Of a DNA stretch of 64,000 nucleotides, positions 25,922-35,811 are shown one piece after another. Position numbers and translations under genes: made by a program. The notes beneath the pieces were generated by a model. The model had not been told where the DNA came from, searched no databases, and saw nothing but the letters and a program-made list of their open reading frames with translations. The stretch is taken from assembly GCF_900129635.1 (NCBI RefSeq), contig NZ_FSRB01000004.1:154158-218157 (forward strand), in the 5' to 3' direction. Origin of the DNA: Singulisphaera sp. GP187 (GTDB lineage Bacteria; Planctomycetota; Planctomycetia; Isosphaerales; Isosphaeraceae). How positions within the stretch are numbered: the first letter of the stretch is position 1; the number at the start of each line of letters is the position of its first letter.

Positions 25922-26245
25922 ATGCCCTTGTACGAGGTGGAAACCACATCACATATCATGATTGCATGCGTTGACGACGAGGCCTCCGCGAGGGGGTTCG
26001 CCAGCGCCAATTACCCGAGCGAGGAGGTTCTCCGGGTCAGCCATCGACCTCGTGACGCCTGGGTGATCTCGAAGAATTTGCTGGGTTTGAAGGGGGCGCT
26101 TGACCCCTGTACGACGGCCCGAGATTGCCTTGCCAAGGCCCAAGGAGACAAGCTCCACGCCGTTCGGTTGTACATGCAGCAGACGGGTTGTGACCTCGAC
26201 GGCGCTCGCAAGGCGATCGAGTCGAACATGGCAATCGGCTGGTGA
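25922..26245 (+). CDS. Small protein with ribosomal L7/L12 C-terminal-like segment
   Basis: A 107-residue soluble protein. Its C-terminal part, GDKLHAVRLYMQQTGCDL followed by DGARKAIE, has the pattern of the L7/L12 C-terminal domain (K.xAI..yR..tg..L.eAK..VE) also found in many stand-alone small bacterial proteins. The N-terminal half is not recognised. AAAGGGG precedes the ATG and a strong terminator follows 138 nt after the stop, so it looks monocistronic. Confidence 0.65.
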   Translation: MPLYEVETTSHIMIACVDDEASARGFASANYPSEEVLRVSHRPRDAWVISKNLLGLKGALDPCTTARDCLAKAQGDKLHAVRLYMQQTGCDLDGARKAIESNMAIGW

Positions 26246-26383
26246 AATCCGATTCGGACCCGCCTCCGAATCGCGCGACCGGGTGAGCTGTGCGTCACCC
26301 TTGCAACGCTGGACTGAACGGCGGCTGAGCAAAACTGCTTGAGGTTGCTCCGAGACTCCAATGGCTTCGGCCTACGAATAGGG

Positions 26384-26452
26384 GAGGTGAGACTGTCGCC
26401 GGGCCGGCGGATTGCTCGGGCTCGGCGACAGTTCACCTCTCTTCTTTTTTTT
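26384..26452 (+). terminator. Rho-independent terminator
   Basis: GAGGTGA(G)ACTGTCGCCG (26384 on) pairs with CGGCGACAGTTCACCTC (26423-26439), a 17-bp stem with one bulged G, followed by TCTTCTTTTTTTTG. Stem and T-tract are both clear. It should end the transcript of the L12-like gene and insulate glgC. Confidence 0.8.
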
Positions 26453-26567
26453 GTGTCACACTTCGATATTTCGATCGCACTCGAGTTCGTCTTCCAAATG
26501 AGCCGGCACGGACCGAAATCCGGGTCGGGCGGTTCGCTCACCTCAACTTCAGGTCGGAGAAATAGCA

Positions 26568-27853
26568 ATGAGCCGGGTGGTTTGTCTGATCCTGGGAGGA
26601 GGGCGGGGGACTCGGCTCTATCCGCTCACGAAGTCTCGGAGTAAGCCCGCCGTACCGATTGCGGGCAAATACCGTCTGATCGACATACCGATCTCCAACT
26701 GCATTCACTCTGGGCTGAATGAAATCTTCGTGTTGACCCAGTTCAACTCGGTGAGCCTCCATCGGCATATTGCCAACACGTACAAATTCGACCCGTTCGG
26801 CGGTGGAATGGTCGAGGTGCTGGCGGCCCAGCAAACGATGCAGCATGAAACCTGGTATCAGGGAACGGCCGACGCGGTCAGGCGCAACATTCCCTACTTC
26901 ACGGAGAATCGTTACGACCTGGTGCTGATCCTCTCGGGAGATCAGCTTTACCGCATGGATTTCCAGGACATGATCCGCACTCACCTGGAAAACAAGGCGG
27001 AAGTGACGATCGCTGCGCTCCCCGTGGCGGAGGAAGAGGCCAAATCCTGCGGCGTCATGCGAATCGATATGTCCGGGCGCGTCACCGACTTCGAGGAGAA
27101 GCCGAAAACGCCGGAGAAACTCGAGCGGATCCGGACCACCCCGACTGGCTCGAGCGGCTCGGGATCAAGTCGCAGGGCCGCTCCTACCTGGCCAGCATGG
27201 GGATCTATCTGTTCAATCGAACCACCTTGGTCCAGATGCTCGCCTCGGGTGATGCCACCGACTTCGGCAAGGAACTCTTCCCGCAAGCGATCGACTCGCA
27301 CCGGGTCCAGACCCATCTCTTCGACGGCTACTGGGAAGATATTGGGACCGTGGGTGCCTTCCACAAAGCGAATATCGACCTGACGAGTGAAAATCCGCCG
27401 TTCGACTTCACTTACGGCGACCACCCGGTGTTCACCCGCCCGCGATATCTGCCCTGTTCGCGGCTCTCGGGGGTGACCGTGAACAACAGCCTGATCTCGG
27501 ATGGCTGTGTGATCGGCCGCGGGTCGGTGATCGAGAACTCCGTGATCGGAGTTCGCGCCCAGATCGCCGAGAACGTCACGATCCGCAATACCTACATCAT
27601 GGGCGCGGACAGCTACGAACAGAGTCGGCACCTGGAAGACAATACACGTGCGAACCGCCCCGGCGTCGGCGTGGGTGCGGACTCGATCATCGAGAATGCG
27701 ATTATCGACAAGAACGCCCGGATCGGCCGTGGCGTGCGCATTCGCAATGAGGCCGGTGTGATCGACTCCGACGATGCGCCCCACTACGTGATCCGCGATA
27801 AGATCGTGGTGATCCCCAAGTACACGATCCTCCAAGATCGGCTGGTGATCTGA
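26568..27853 (+). pseudogene. glgC: Glucose-1-phosphate adenylyltransferase, interrupted by a frameshift
   Basis: The two halves together read as a complete ADP-glucose pyrophosphorylase (about 428 residues), which makes ADP-glucose for glycogen. The first frame gives GGGRGTRLYPLTKSRSKPAV (nucleotide binding), LSGDQLYRMDF and FEEKPKTPEKL up to about 27137. The second frame begins with DWLERLGIKSQGRSYLASMG and carries the left-handed beta-helix (VNNSLISDGCVIGRG) to IPKYTILQDRLVI. One missing base at about 27137/27138 (between CGGACC and ACCCCGACTGG) accounts for the break. Everything else is conserved, so a sequencing error is as likely as a recent mutation. GGAGA precedes ATG 26568. Confidence 0.85.
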
Positions 27854-27982
27854 CCACCGACGCGGTCAACCTTGGAAACGCGCCGGGATCGTCCGGGAAC
27901 GCCGCGCCTCGAGTGCGATCGGCCGGGACATCCTCGTGAGGCCAAAACGATTCCAAGCGGGTGGACATGGCCCACCCGTTTG

Positions 27983-28073
27983 GAATTTGACCACGAATGA
28001 CACGAACTATCAAAAAATCAAATTGTTTATTGTTGTTATTGCGTTTTCTTTGCATTCATTCGTGGCTAAATTT
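27983..28073. repeat. 91-bp AT-rich inverted-repeat element in the glgC-kinase intergenic region
   Basis: GAATTTGACCACGAATGACA at the left pairs imperfectly with the right end (complement AAATTTAGCCACGAATGAAT). The interior is AT-rich and non-coding. The CCACGAATG core is a motif I associate with dispersed intergenic repeats in planctomycetes. The rest of 27854-28514 holds one degenerate GTGGACATGGCCCAC palindrome near 27960 and no supported gene. Confidence 0.5.
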
Positions 28074-28514
28074 CGCGATATTTGGGTCTCCCCTCACCTC
28101 CTGGTTGGCGAAGCGCGAGGGATGGAGGCCCGCGCCCACCCAACGACTGGGATTCGACCCTCGCCCGAATCGAATCGTTCATGTTGTCGTGGCAAGGGCG
28201 TCTCCCATCGGCCAGCCGTGTCGCTCGCCTGGACTCAAGTCGGGCGTCGAGCCTGTTTCATGTCCGCCGAGTTGGGCCTATTCGAGCGGAAGTCCAGACC
28301 CCATTCGCCATAGTCTGATCCATTTTGGCAGGCCTTTACGACTTTGCGAACGGGTCGACCGGTCTGGGGGTGGTTGGCCTCCGATTTGCTAAAGTTGTCG
28401 TTGGCGCACGCTTTTGATAAACTTCCTTCAGATCGATCGCATTGACCAAGCGGCGCGGGCAGTTCGTAGGTCTCGCGCATTCCCGATCTGTTTCCACGAG
28501 TGGAAGGACGAACT

Positions 28515-29408
28515 GTGGCGGCGGATACCAATATCGCTGGCAGCGAGAAGATCGGTGGTTTCCGCTTGGTCCGGACCCTCCACCCCGGCGCGACTTCGGT
28601 TGTGGTCGAGGTGATTCAAGAGTCGACGGGGAAGCGGTTCGCACTGAAGCTGCTTCTCGAGTCCCGGGCCGAGGATTCCTCGGAACGCAAGTCGTTCGAA
28701 TTCGAGGCCAAGTTGGGGATGCAGATGCGCCATCCCAACTTGATCCACGTCCATGAATATTTCAGGGATTCGGTCCAGCCCTACTTCGTCATGGACCACT
28801 TTCCGTCGTTTCACCTCAAGCTGCCGATCGCCCGCCCGTCGGTCTACCCGATGCCGACGGCCCAGCTTCATCGGATTATCACGCAAGCGGCGACCGGCTT
28901 GTTGTTCTTTCACGAGAAGGGCTGGGTCCATCGGGACATCAAGCCCGAGAATATCTTGGTGAACAAGTCGGGAGAGACGCGCGTCATCGACTACGCCCTG
29001 GCATTGAAGCCGTTCGGCGCGCTGCGGAAAATGCTTGGCAGCAAGCCACCGAGGCAGGGGACTCCCAGCTACATGGCCCCCGAGCAAATTCGGTGCGAGC
29101 CGCCGACTCCGTCGGCCGATATTTACAGCTTCGGTGTCACCTGCTATGAAATCACTTGCGGACGACCGCCGTTCCGGGCGAACTCGACCTCGGAGCTTCT
29201 CAATAAGCATCTGAGCGATCGCCCGCTTCCGCTCACCGCGCACAATAAGTTGGTCACTCCCGAGTTCAACGACCTTGTGCTGTCGATGCTTCAGAAGCGG
29301 ACGACCGATCGCCTGGCGGATTTGGAAGAGTTTCTGAGTCGATTTCGGCGGACCCGTATCTTCCTGGATGACCCTGCCCCCGCGGCGAATGGCGGCTTTT
29401 CGATGTGA
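28515..29408 (+). CDS. Serine/threonine protein kinase, cytosolic
   Basis: A 297-residue kinase consisting of little more than the catalytic domain. Lys45 in RFALKLLLES is the ATP-anchoring lysine, HRDIKPEN (His139-Asn146) the catalytic loop, and YMAPEQI the APE region. The glycine loop is degenerate (LHPGATSVV), and DFG is replaced by Asp159-Tyr-Ala (DYALALKP). No membrane segment or sensor domain follows, unlike most planctomycete kinases. GTG 28515 is chosen because GGAAGGA lies 6 nt upstream. accA follows 72 nt later on the same strand. The metal-binding Asp is retained, so activity is possible. Confidence 0.85.
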   Translation: MAADTNIAGSEKIGGFRLVRTLHPGATSVVVEVIQESTGKRFALKLLLESRAEDSSERKSFEFEAKLGMQMRHPNLIHVHEYFRDSVQPYFVMDHFPSFHLKLPIARPSVYPMPTAQLHRIITQAATGLLFFHEKGWVHRDIKPENILVNKSGETRVIDYALALKPFGALRKMLGSKPPRQGTPSYMAPEQIRCEPPTPSADIYSFGVTCYEITCGRPPFRANSTSELLNKHLSDRPLPLTAHNKLVTPEFNDLVLSMLQKRTTDRLADLEEFLSRFRRTRIFLDDPAPAANGGFSM

Positions 29409-29480
29409 GTCGGGCTGGCCGACCCTGGCCGAGTTTGTCGGATGAGAAGACTGATCGATCGCTGAAGGACGTTTCCGCCA

Positions 29481-30500
29481 ATGGCCAGCCCAAGCGAGTA
29501 CCGGCTCCCGTTCGAGGCGCAGATCTATGAAATGGAAGCGCGCCTCGTCGAGATGGAGGTCGGTTACTCAAAGAATCGAACCGGAGTGGATTCTTCGGCG
29601 ATCGCCGAGCAGATCCGCCGCCTCCGTCGCGAACTGGCGAATCTGAAACGGACGATTTACGCCAACCTCGAAGCCTGGCAGACCGTGCAGGTTTCCCGGC
29701 TCCCCAGTCGGCCGCAGACCCGCGACTACCTCGACCTGATCTTCGATCAGTTCGTCGAATTGCACGGCGACCGCGCGATCGGCGACGACAAGGCGATCGT
29801 CACCGGACTCGCCCACCTGGGCGAGACCAAGGTGATGTTCGTCGGTCATCAGAAGGGGAAAAATCTCCTCGAACGCACGGCCTGCAACTTCGGCTGCGCC
29901 CACCCCGAGGGATACCGCAAGGCCCTCGTCAAGATGCGAATGGCCGCCAAGTACGGCCTGCCGATCATCACGTTCATCGATACCCCCGGTGCCTACCCGG
30001 GCATCGCCGCCGAAGAGCGCGGGCAGGCCGCGATCATCGCCGAGAATCTCATGGTGATGAGTCAGCTCGACACGCCCATCGTGTGCGTCGTGATCGGCGA
30101 GGGGGGATCGGGCGGAGCGCTCGGCATCGGCATCGGCGACCGCCTGGCGATGCTCGAACACGCCTATTACTCGGTCATCAGCCCCGAAGGCTGCGCGACC
30201 ATCCTCTGGAAGTCGAACGAGCACGCGCCCCGGGCCGCCGAAGCCTTGAAGATGACCAGTCGCGACTTGCTCCGGCTCGGGATTATCGACGACGCCATCG
30301 CCGAGCCGCTGGGGGGCGCCCACCGCGATCATCGCGAGGCCGCCGCGAATCTGAAGTCGTACCTGATCCGTTCGATCCGCGAAGTGTCCGAACTGCCTCG
30401 TTCGGAACTGCTCCAGCGCCGCTACGATAAGTTCCGCCGGATGGGCGTTTTCAACGAGGGGGGAGTCGAGATGAACGGCCTTCCCAAGTCCACGCCTTGA
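29481..30500 (+). CDS. accA: Acetyl-CoA carboxylase carboxyltransferase subunit alpha
   Basis: A 339-residue AccA. With AccD it forms the carboxyltransferase that moves CO2 from biotin to acetyl-CoA in fatty-acid synthesis. Seen: the N-terminal helical region, RPQTRDYLDLIFDQFVELHGDR, GHQKGKN, FGCAHPEGYRKA, TFIDTPGAYPGIAAEERGQA and GEGGSGGALGIGIGD, all characteristic. Length is normal (about 320). It is downstream of the kinase and upstream of glycosyltransferases; accD is not in the window. Confidence 0.95.
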   Translation: MASPSEYRLPFEAQIYEMEARLVEMEVGYSKNRTGVDSSAIAEQIRRLRRELANLKRTIYANLEAWQTVQVSRLPSRPQTRDYLDLIFDQFVELHGDRAIGDDKAIVTGLAHLGETKVMFVGHQKGKNLLERTACNFGCAHPEGYRKALVKMRMAAKYGLPIITFIDTPGAYPGIAAEERGQAAIIAENLMVMSQLDTPIVCVVIGEGGSGGALGIGIGDRLAMLEHAYYSVISPEGCATILWKSNEHAPRAAEALKMTSRDLLRLGIIDDAIAEPLGGAHRDHREAAANLKSYLIRSIREVSELPRSELLQRRYDKFRRMGVFNEGGVEMNGLPKSTP

Positions 30501-30782
30501 GGTCACGACTCGCTCCAATTTCGGATCCGACCCCGGCCCACCGAATCGCATCGGTGGGCCGGTCACCGGGTCTCGCTCCCCAAAGGTCGACTGTGCGCTG
30601 CACCTGGGCCGATTCGACCGGCCTTGACCCCTCGGCTCTCCTCTGTTAGAAATCCCGCCAACCTCCTCGACATCCCCCATCGAGACCCCCCGGAACACCC
30701 CGACACGAGTGTCGCCGGCGCGGGCAACGCGCCTGGTGTACTCAGGCATTGCGACGGCCGCGTCAAGGATGAGGTGGACCCT

Positions 30783-31898
30783 ATGAGCTTGAGGAAGATC
30801 GCCTATCTGACTCCGCTCTACTTCGACGAGCAGTCGTGTCTCGGGGGAGGTGAGCGATACCCGCTGAACCTGGCCACCGGGATCGTCGAGGCCTCAGGAG
30901 GATCATGCATCGTCGAGCTGATCTCCTACGGCGAGCAGTCAGACCGGCGGGTGCTCCGCCCCGGGGTCACGCTCCGCGTCCTTGCGATTGCCAATCGACC
31001 CGGCGATCGAACGAACGTCGCCTCGTGGGAACTTCCCGCCGCAATCGCCGATGCCGACCTCGTCCATATTCACTCCCCATTTACGCGATCGAGCGAGCTC
31101 GGCATCCTGGCCGCCAAGCAGCAGCATAAACCACTCTGCATGACCGACCATGGAGGCACGGCCAGCACGATCGGCCTGAACCTGGGCAGCCTCGAGCTGG
31201 CCGATCGGATTATCGCCTACTCCGACTTCGGCGCCTCGCTCTACTGGACCAAGACGCCCATCGCGATCGTCAAGGGGGGCGTCGACGCCTCGGCCTTCTC
31301 GCCGGCGCCGCTCCCGACCGTTCGGGATCGCGTGCTCTACGTGGGCCGTCTGCTTCCGCACAAAGGCATCGACCAACTGATCAGGGCCCTTCCCCTGGGG
31401 CTGCGACTGACGGTCTGCGGCCGCCCCACTCACAAGGACTATGCCTGGCTGATCTCCAACCTCGCCATCGAGCAGGGCAAGGACGTCGAGTTCGTCACCG
31501 ACGCCGACGACGCCGCGATCCGCGAACTCTACCATCGGTCCTGGGTCACCGTTCTCCCGTCGGTCTACCAGGATTGCTTCGGCGGGAATCACGTGGCCCC
31601 CGAGTTGATGGGCCTGACCCTCCTCGAGTCGATGGCGGCGGGGACGCCCGCGATTTGCTCGCGCGTCGGCGCGATGCCCGAATTCATTCGCGAGGGGGAG
31701 ACCGGGTTCGTCTACGATCGGCTCGATCAGTTGACCGAGTCGTTACTCCGACTCGCGCACGACCCGGGCCTGGTCGAACGAATGGGTCGTCGCGGTCGCG
31801 CGGTCGTCCTGGAAGAGTATGACCTCCGGGTCGCCGGCCGAAACATGTTTGCAATCTATCAAGAGATGGTCGCGAAACACCGGGAGGCGGCTGCGTGA
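30783..31898 (+). CDS. Glycosyltransferase, GT4 family
   Basis: A 371-residue protein with a GT-B fold layout. The N-terminal acceptor domain begins RKIAYLTPLYFDEQSCLGGG; the C-terminal donor domain shows VLYVGRLLPHKGIDQLIRAL and MAAGTPAICSRVGAMPEFI with the nucleotide-sugar-binding Glu region. GAGGTG precedes ATG 30783; an in-frame ATG 159 nt upstream is ignored as too far. Its last codons overlap the GTG of the next gene (GTGA), so translation is coupled. Substrate unknown; probably builds a surface polysaccharide. Confidence 0.85.
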   Translation: MSLRKIAYLTPLYFDEQSCLGGGERYPLNLATGIVEASGGSCIVELISYGEQSDRRVLRPGVTLRVLAIANRPGDRTNVASWELPAAIADADLVHIHSPFTRSSELGILAAKQQHKPLCMTDHGGTASTIGLNLGSLELADRIIAYSDFGASLYWTKTPIAIVKGGVDASAFSPAPLPTVRDRVLYVGRLLPHKGIDQLIRALPLGLRLTVCGRPTHKDYAWLISNLAIEQGKDVEFVTDADDAAIRELYHRSWVTVLPSVYQDCFGGNHVAPELMGLTLLESMAAGTPAICSRVGAMPEFIREGETGFVYDRLDQLTESLLRLAHDPGLVERMGRRGRAVVLEEYDLRVAGRNMFAIYQEMVAKHREAAA

Positions 31899-33160
31899 AA
31901 GTCCTGGCGCTGAGCAATCTCTATCCCCCCGACTTCATTGGTGGCTACGAGCTTGCGTGTGCCGACGTCGTTGACGCACTCCGCGACCGTGGGCACGACG
32001 TCCGGGTCCTGACCGCCGCGCCTCGGCTCCCGGTCGAATCGCCCCCGCACGTCCTCCGTCGCCTCAAGCTGATCGACGAGTGGTCGGAGAACGGAATGGG
32101 GATGAGCCCGTTCGCCTTTCGCCGGGACGAGGCGGAGTCAAGACTCGTCAGCGCGTACAACGTTCACGCCCTGTCCACCGTGCTCGACGAGTTTCAGCCC
32201 GACGTCGTTTACGTGTGTGCCATCACCGGACTCGGAGGGTTCGGCCTGATGGCCTGCCTCCAGTTCCTCGACATCCCCTGGGTCTGGCAGCTCGGCGACC
32301 GGGTTCCCCACCACCTTTGCAGTACCCGACAGCGGGTGATCCCGGGGCTGGCCGATGCCTTCTCTCAGCATATTCGCGGCCATTACATCGTGGTCAGCGA
32401 CCAGTTGCGCCGGGAGATCGAGGTCGGCGGGATCAAGCTCCAGGGGCACGTCGAGACCATCCCGAACTGGATCACCGGGACCTGCGGGCCGAACCAGCGC
32501 AGTTTTTACCGTGGCGGGCACCTTCGGATCATGTCCGCCGGCCAGGTGGCGCGTTGGAAAGGGACCGATGTTTTGATCGAAGCGGCGGCCCGGCTCCGTG
32601 ATGCCGGCCACGACGACTTCTCGGTCCACATTTACGGCAAGGTCCATCAGCCCGATCTCGCCTCGCTGATCCATTCGCTCCACCTCTCGGACCACGTGAT
32701 CCTCCAAGGAGTGCTCCCGCACAAGCTGCTGCTCGAGTCCTATCGCGAGTACGACCTGTTCGCCTTCCCGACCCTCGAGCGCGAGCCGTTCGGGCTCGTC
32801 CCGCTCGAAGCTTTGGCACGCGGCTGCGTGCCGATCATCTCGCGACGTTGCGGCATCGCGGAATGGCTGGTTCATGGGGTGCATTGCTTGAAGGCCGAGC
32901 GGACTCCTGAATCGTTCGCACGCGCCTTCGCCGAAGTCATCGAGCGGCGGATCGATCTCCAGCCCCTGGCCCGCCGAGGCGCGACGGCCGCCTGGCGTGA
33001 CTTCCATCTCGACGCCATCCTGCCCCGGATCGAGCGGCTCCTGGTTCGCGCCGCGAGCCAGGCCAAGGGGATCGCGGGATCGGCCCACGACGCCTATCGG
33101 CTGGCCCGGATGGCCGAGCAGCTCACCGCCTCACTCATTGAAGAGGCGATCGCCGCGTGA
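31895..33160 (+). CDS. Glycosyltransferase, GT4 family (tandem paralogue 1)
   Basis: A 421-residue GT-B glycosyltransferase: MKVLALSNLYPPDFIGGYEL at the N-terminus, a HLRIMSAGQVARWKGTDVLI donor-binding region, and EREPFGLVPLEALARG with its conserved Glu pair. The GTG start overlaps the previous stop by 4 nt. Very similar along its whole length to the next gene, so the pair arose by tandem duplication. Acceptor and donor sugars are not predictable. Confidence 0.85.
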   Translation: MKVLALSNLYPPDFIGGYELACADVVDALRDRGHDVRVLTAAPRLPVESPPHVLRRLKLIDEWSENGMGMSPFAFRRDEAESRLVSAYNVHALSTVLDEFQPDVVYVCAITGLGGFGLMACLQFLDIPWVWQLGDRVPHHLCSTRQRVIPGLADAFSQHIRGHYIVVSDQLRREIEVGGIKLQGHVETIPNWITGTCGPNQRSFYRGGHLRIMSAGQVARWKGTDVLIEAAARLRDAGHDDFSVHIYGKVHQPDLASLIHSLHLSDHVILQGVLPHKLLLESYREYDLFAFPTLEREPFGLVPLEALARGCVPIISRRCGIAEWLVHGVHCLKAERTPESFARAFAEVIERRIDLQPLARRGATAAWRDFHLDAILPRIERLLVRAASQAKGIAGSAHDAYRLARMAEQLTASLIEEAIAA

Positions 33161-33191
33161 ACCGATCTCCTCGTCCGAGGCTCGTCGACCG

Positions 33192-34457
33192 ATGAAGATT
33201 CTCGCAATCAGTAACTTGTATCCTCCCGACTTCGTCGGCGGCTACGAACTCGGCTGCGCTCATGTCGTCGACGCTCTCATCGGCCGGGGGCACGACGTCC
33301 GGGTCCTAACCGCGGCGCCTCGGCTTCCGGTCGAGTCGCCCCCCCACGTCCTCCGCCGGTTCAAGTTGACCGACGAGTGGAATCCGAACGGGATGAGCAA
33401 ACATCCCCTCGGCTATCGATTGGACGAGGCCGAATCGCGACTTGTCAATGCCTACAATATTCACGCCCTGACCACCGTACTCGACGAATTCCAGCCTGAC
33501 GCCGTCTTCGTCTGCGCGGTGACCGGTCTGGGTGGGTTTGGCCTGATGGCCTGCCTCCAGTTCCTCGACGTCCCCTGGGTCTGGCAACTCGGCGACTGCA
33601 TCCCGCGGATCCTCTGCAGCACCGAGCGACGAACCTTCCCGATGCTGGCCGAGGAATTCACCCGGCGGATCCGCGGGACCTACATCGTCGTCAGCGACCG
33701 GGTCCGCCAGGAAACCGAGGAGTGCGGCCTCACGCTGGGCGACCGAGTCGAGACCATCCCCTACTGGATCACCGGTCCGAAAGAGGCCGAGCGGGTCGAC
33801 TTCTACCGCGGCGGCCACCTCCGAATCATGGCCGCCGGCCAAGTGGCCCAGTTCAAGGGAAGTGACATCCTGATCGAGGCCGCCGCCCGACTCCGCGATG
33901 CCGGCCATCATGACTTCTCGGTCCATATGTACGGCAACCTTTATGACCAATGGCTTCTCGAACTGATTCGAAGGCTCGACCTGTCCGACCACGTCATTCT
34001 CAAAGGGGTGCTTCCCCAGAAGCTCCTGCTGGAGACGTACAAGGATTACGACCTGTTCGCCTTTCCCACACTCGAGCGCGAACCGTTCGGACTCGTCCCA
34101 CTCGAAGCTGTGGCCCGCGGGTGTGTTCCGATCATCTCGCGCCAGTGCGGGATCGCCGAGTGGCTGGTTCACGGCCTCCACTGCCTCAAAGCGGATCGGA
34201 CCCCGGAAGCGTTCGCCCGCGCCTTCGCCGACGTGATCGAGCAGCGGATCGACCCCGAGCCCATCGCGCGTCGCGGTGCGGCCGCCGCCTGGAGAGACTT
34301 CCACATCGACGCCATCATCCCTCGGATCGAACAACTCCTGGTCGACGCCGCGGGACGTGAGAAGGGCATCGCCGGCTCCTCCCACGACGCCTATCGCCTG
34401 GCCCGAATGGCCGAACAACTCACCGCCTCCCTGCTTCAAGAAGCGCTGACCTCGTGA
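33192..34457 (+). CDS. Glycosyltransferase, GT4 family (tandem paralogue 2)
   Basis: Also 421 residues, beginning MKILAISNLYPPDFVGGYEL, with the same domain order and no indels of note against the preceding gene. Differences are spread through the sequence (for example YWITGPKEAERVDFY here against NWITGTCGPNQRSFY), so the copies have had time to diverge and may use different substrates. ATG 33192 lies 31 nt after the previous stop. Last gene of the glycosyltransferase operon. Confidence 0.85.
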   Translation: MKILAISNLYPPDFVGGYELGCAHVVDALIGRGHDVRVLTAAPRLPVESPPHVLRRFKLTDEWNPNGMSKHPLGYRLDEAESRLVNAYNIHALTTVLDEFQPDAVFVCAVTGLGGFGLMACLQFLDVPWVWQLGDCIPRILCSTERRTFPMLAEEFTRRIRGTYIVVSDRVRQETEECGLTLGDRVETIPYWITGPKEAERVDFYRGGHLRIMAAGQVAQFKGSDILIEAAARLRDAGHHDFSVHMYGNLYDQWLLELIRRLDLSDHVILKGVLPQKLLLETYKDYDLFAFPTLEREPFGLVPLEAVARGCVPIISRQCGIAEWLVHGLHCLKADRTPEAFARAFADVIEQRIDPEPIARRGAAAAWRDFHIDAIIPRIEQLLVDAAGREKGIAGSSHDAYRLARMAEQLTASLLQEALTS

Positions 34458-34689
34458 GCCCGACCAGCCGACACGATCGCGAGTTGTCGACCGTGGCAGG
34501 ATCTTGATCACTTCTCACACATCTGTAGCCGGCTGACTTGTTGTGTGAAGACGGCCCACTCTTGCTGTCTCATAAGCGGCTTGGTGTGAGTTGGTGACCG
34601 TTTCCCCTCGGTGGCGAAGCCTCGTAGCAGAATCGCTTCCCTGGGCCGTGCCCACTCTGCGCGAATCGATCGGCCAACGGTGACACCAG

Positions 34690-34823
34690 AGACTATTGGG
34701 GATATTCGTCAATATTGCCGTTATCTGGGCAAAATGGGATGTTGCGAAGAGCCTCACAGGAATGATTTTGTCCAGTTTGTATAAATTGTATAGAGACGTG
34801 AAAAGATCACATTTGAATTGTTC
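34690..34823 (+). repeat. Intergenic repeat family, copy A
   Basis: Begins GAGACTATTGGGGATATTCG and contains GCAAAATGGGATG, AGAGCCTCACAGGAATGATT and a closing ATTTGAATTGTTCCCG. Same orientation as copies B-F. Shares the imperfect terminal complementarity of the family (GGGGACATTC...AATATTG against the reverse of the right end). The remaining 34458-34947 interval has no supported gene. Confidence 0.75.
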
Positions 34824-34947
34824 CCGTCTGTCGAATGGAGCCCAGGGGAGTTGGCGGCGGTGAGACGCCTCAACAATAATTCACCCACCTTACCGAATAT
34901 CTCTGGTTCAAACATCGCGCCCTACACCCCACAAAAAGGGATCGACC

Positions 34948-35316
34948 ATGAAACTCGGACTCCGTCATGCGGCGTTTACGACGCTCATCCTGTTGACCGC
35001 CACAGCCTCGGCCACCGACTTCCCCCAAGGGACCATCGCTGCTGAGTTGGGCGGCACTCAGTGGACGATCCGATTTGAAGACGGGGGCACATACACCGTC
35101 TCACGCGGCGAAGACGTGGTCGCTGAGGGCAAGTACACGGTGAAGAAGGATGAGATCGAGATGACCGACGACCAGGGATCTCGCGCCGAATCCGGCAAGA
35201 CTGGGAAGTACACCTGGAAACTCGTCGGCAAGAAGCTCACTTTCACAAAGGTCGAGGACGAAGCCGAGGGGCGGGTGAGTGCCCTGACGAACGGTCCGTG
35301 GACGCTCAAGGACTGA
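34948..35316 (+). CDS. Small secreted lipocalin-like beta-rich protein
   Basis: A 122-residue protein with a clear signal peptide (residues 1-22, ending ATASA). The mature part (WTIRFEDGGTYTVSRGEDVV, GKYTWKLVGKKLTFTKVEDE) has alternating beta strands as in lipocalin-like or copper-resistance-type small domains. No family can be named with certainty. The preceding 125 bp contain the end of repeat copy A. Confidence 0.7.
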   Translation: MKLGLRHAAFTTLILLTATASATDFPQGTIAAELGGTQWTIRFEDGGTYTVSRGEDVVAEGKYTVKKDEIEMTDDQGSRAESGKTGKYTWKLVGKKLTFTKVEDEAEGRVSALTNGPWTLKD

Positions 35317-35649
35317 GGATTGGAGATCACGCCGTCAGACTCAATGGCTGTACTCCCCCGATGCGTTGCGAGATTGAGGGGGGCGGCGAGCAATTGAGGG
35401 TCGGTGCCTGCACTCGATGGATGTCTGGATTGTGGTATTGTCAATCTTCGTGGACGGAGAATTTCAGGCGGCGTTGGTTTTCTGCACTCCGTCCTCGAAG
35501 ATGACCCCAGCGATCACCTCTCTCAAGAGCGCTGATCCATCAACGATCGCCAACTTTTTGATGCGCTCTCCATCAGTTTGTAGCCCATCGTCAGGGACGC
35601 CGTCCGACTCCCGCTCCCCTTCGTCTTGCTGTGCCTCAGACGGACTGTC

Positions 35650-35791
35650 TAGACCATTGGGGACGTTCGTCAATATTGCCGTTGTCTGGGCAAAATGGAA
35701 TACCACGCAGAGTCTCACAGGGATGATCTTGTCCAGCTTTTCGCAGATTGCGTCAATATGAATGAATTCGACATTTGAATTGGTTCTTGTC
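35650..35791 (+). repeat. Intergenic repeat family, copy B
   Basis: Begins TAGACCATTGGGGACGTTCG, then TCAATATTGCCGTTGTCTGG, CAAAATGGAATACCACGCAG, AGTCTCACAGGGATGATCTT and ends CATTTGAATTGG. It ends 20 bp before the start of the next gene. The rest of 35317-35811 has no accepted gene, although a minus-strand open frame (35464-35793) runs through the repeat. Confidence 0.75.
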
Positions 35792-35811
35792 ATTGAATTC
35801 GAGGAAATGCC

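Noticed and set aside
35464..35793. Minus-strand open frame running through repeat copy B, with similar short frames through copies A, E and F
   Set aside because: The shared peptide (HFAQTTAILTNVPN) comes from the conserved DNA of the repeat; other copies contain stops or frameshifts, so it is not a maintained protein.
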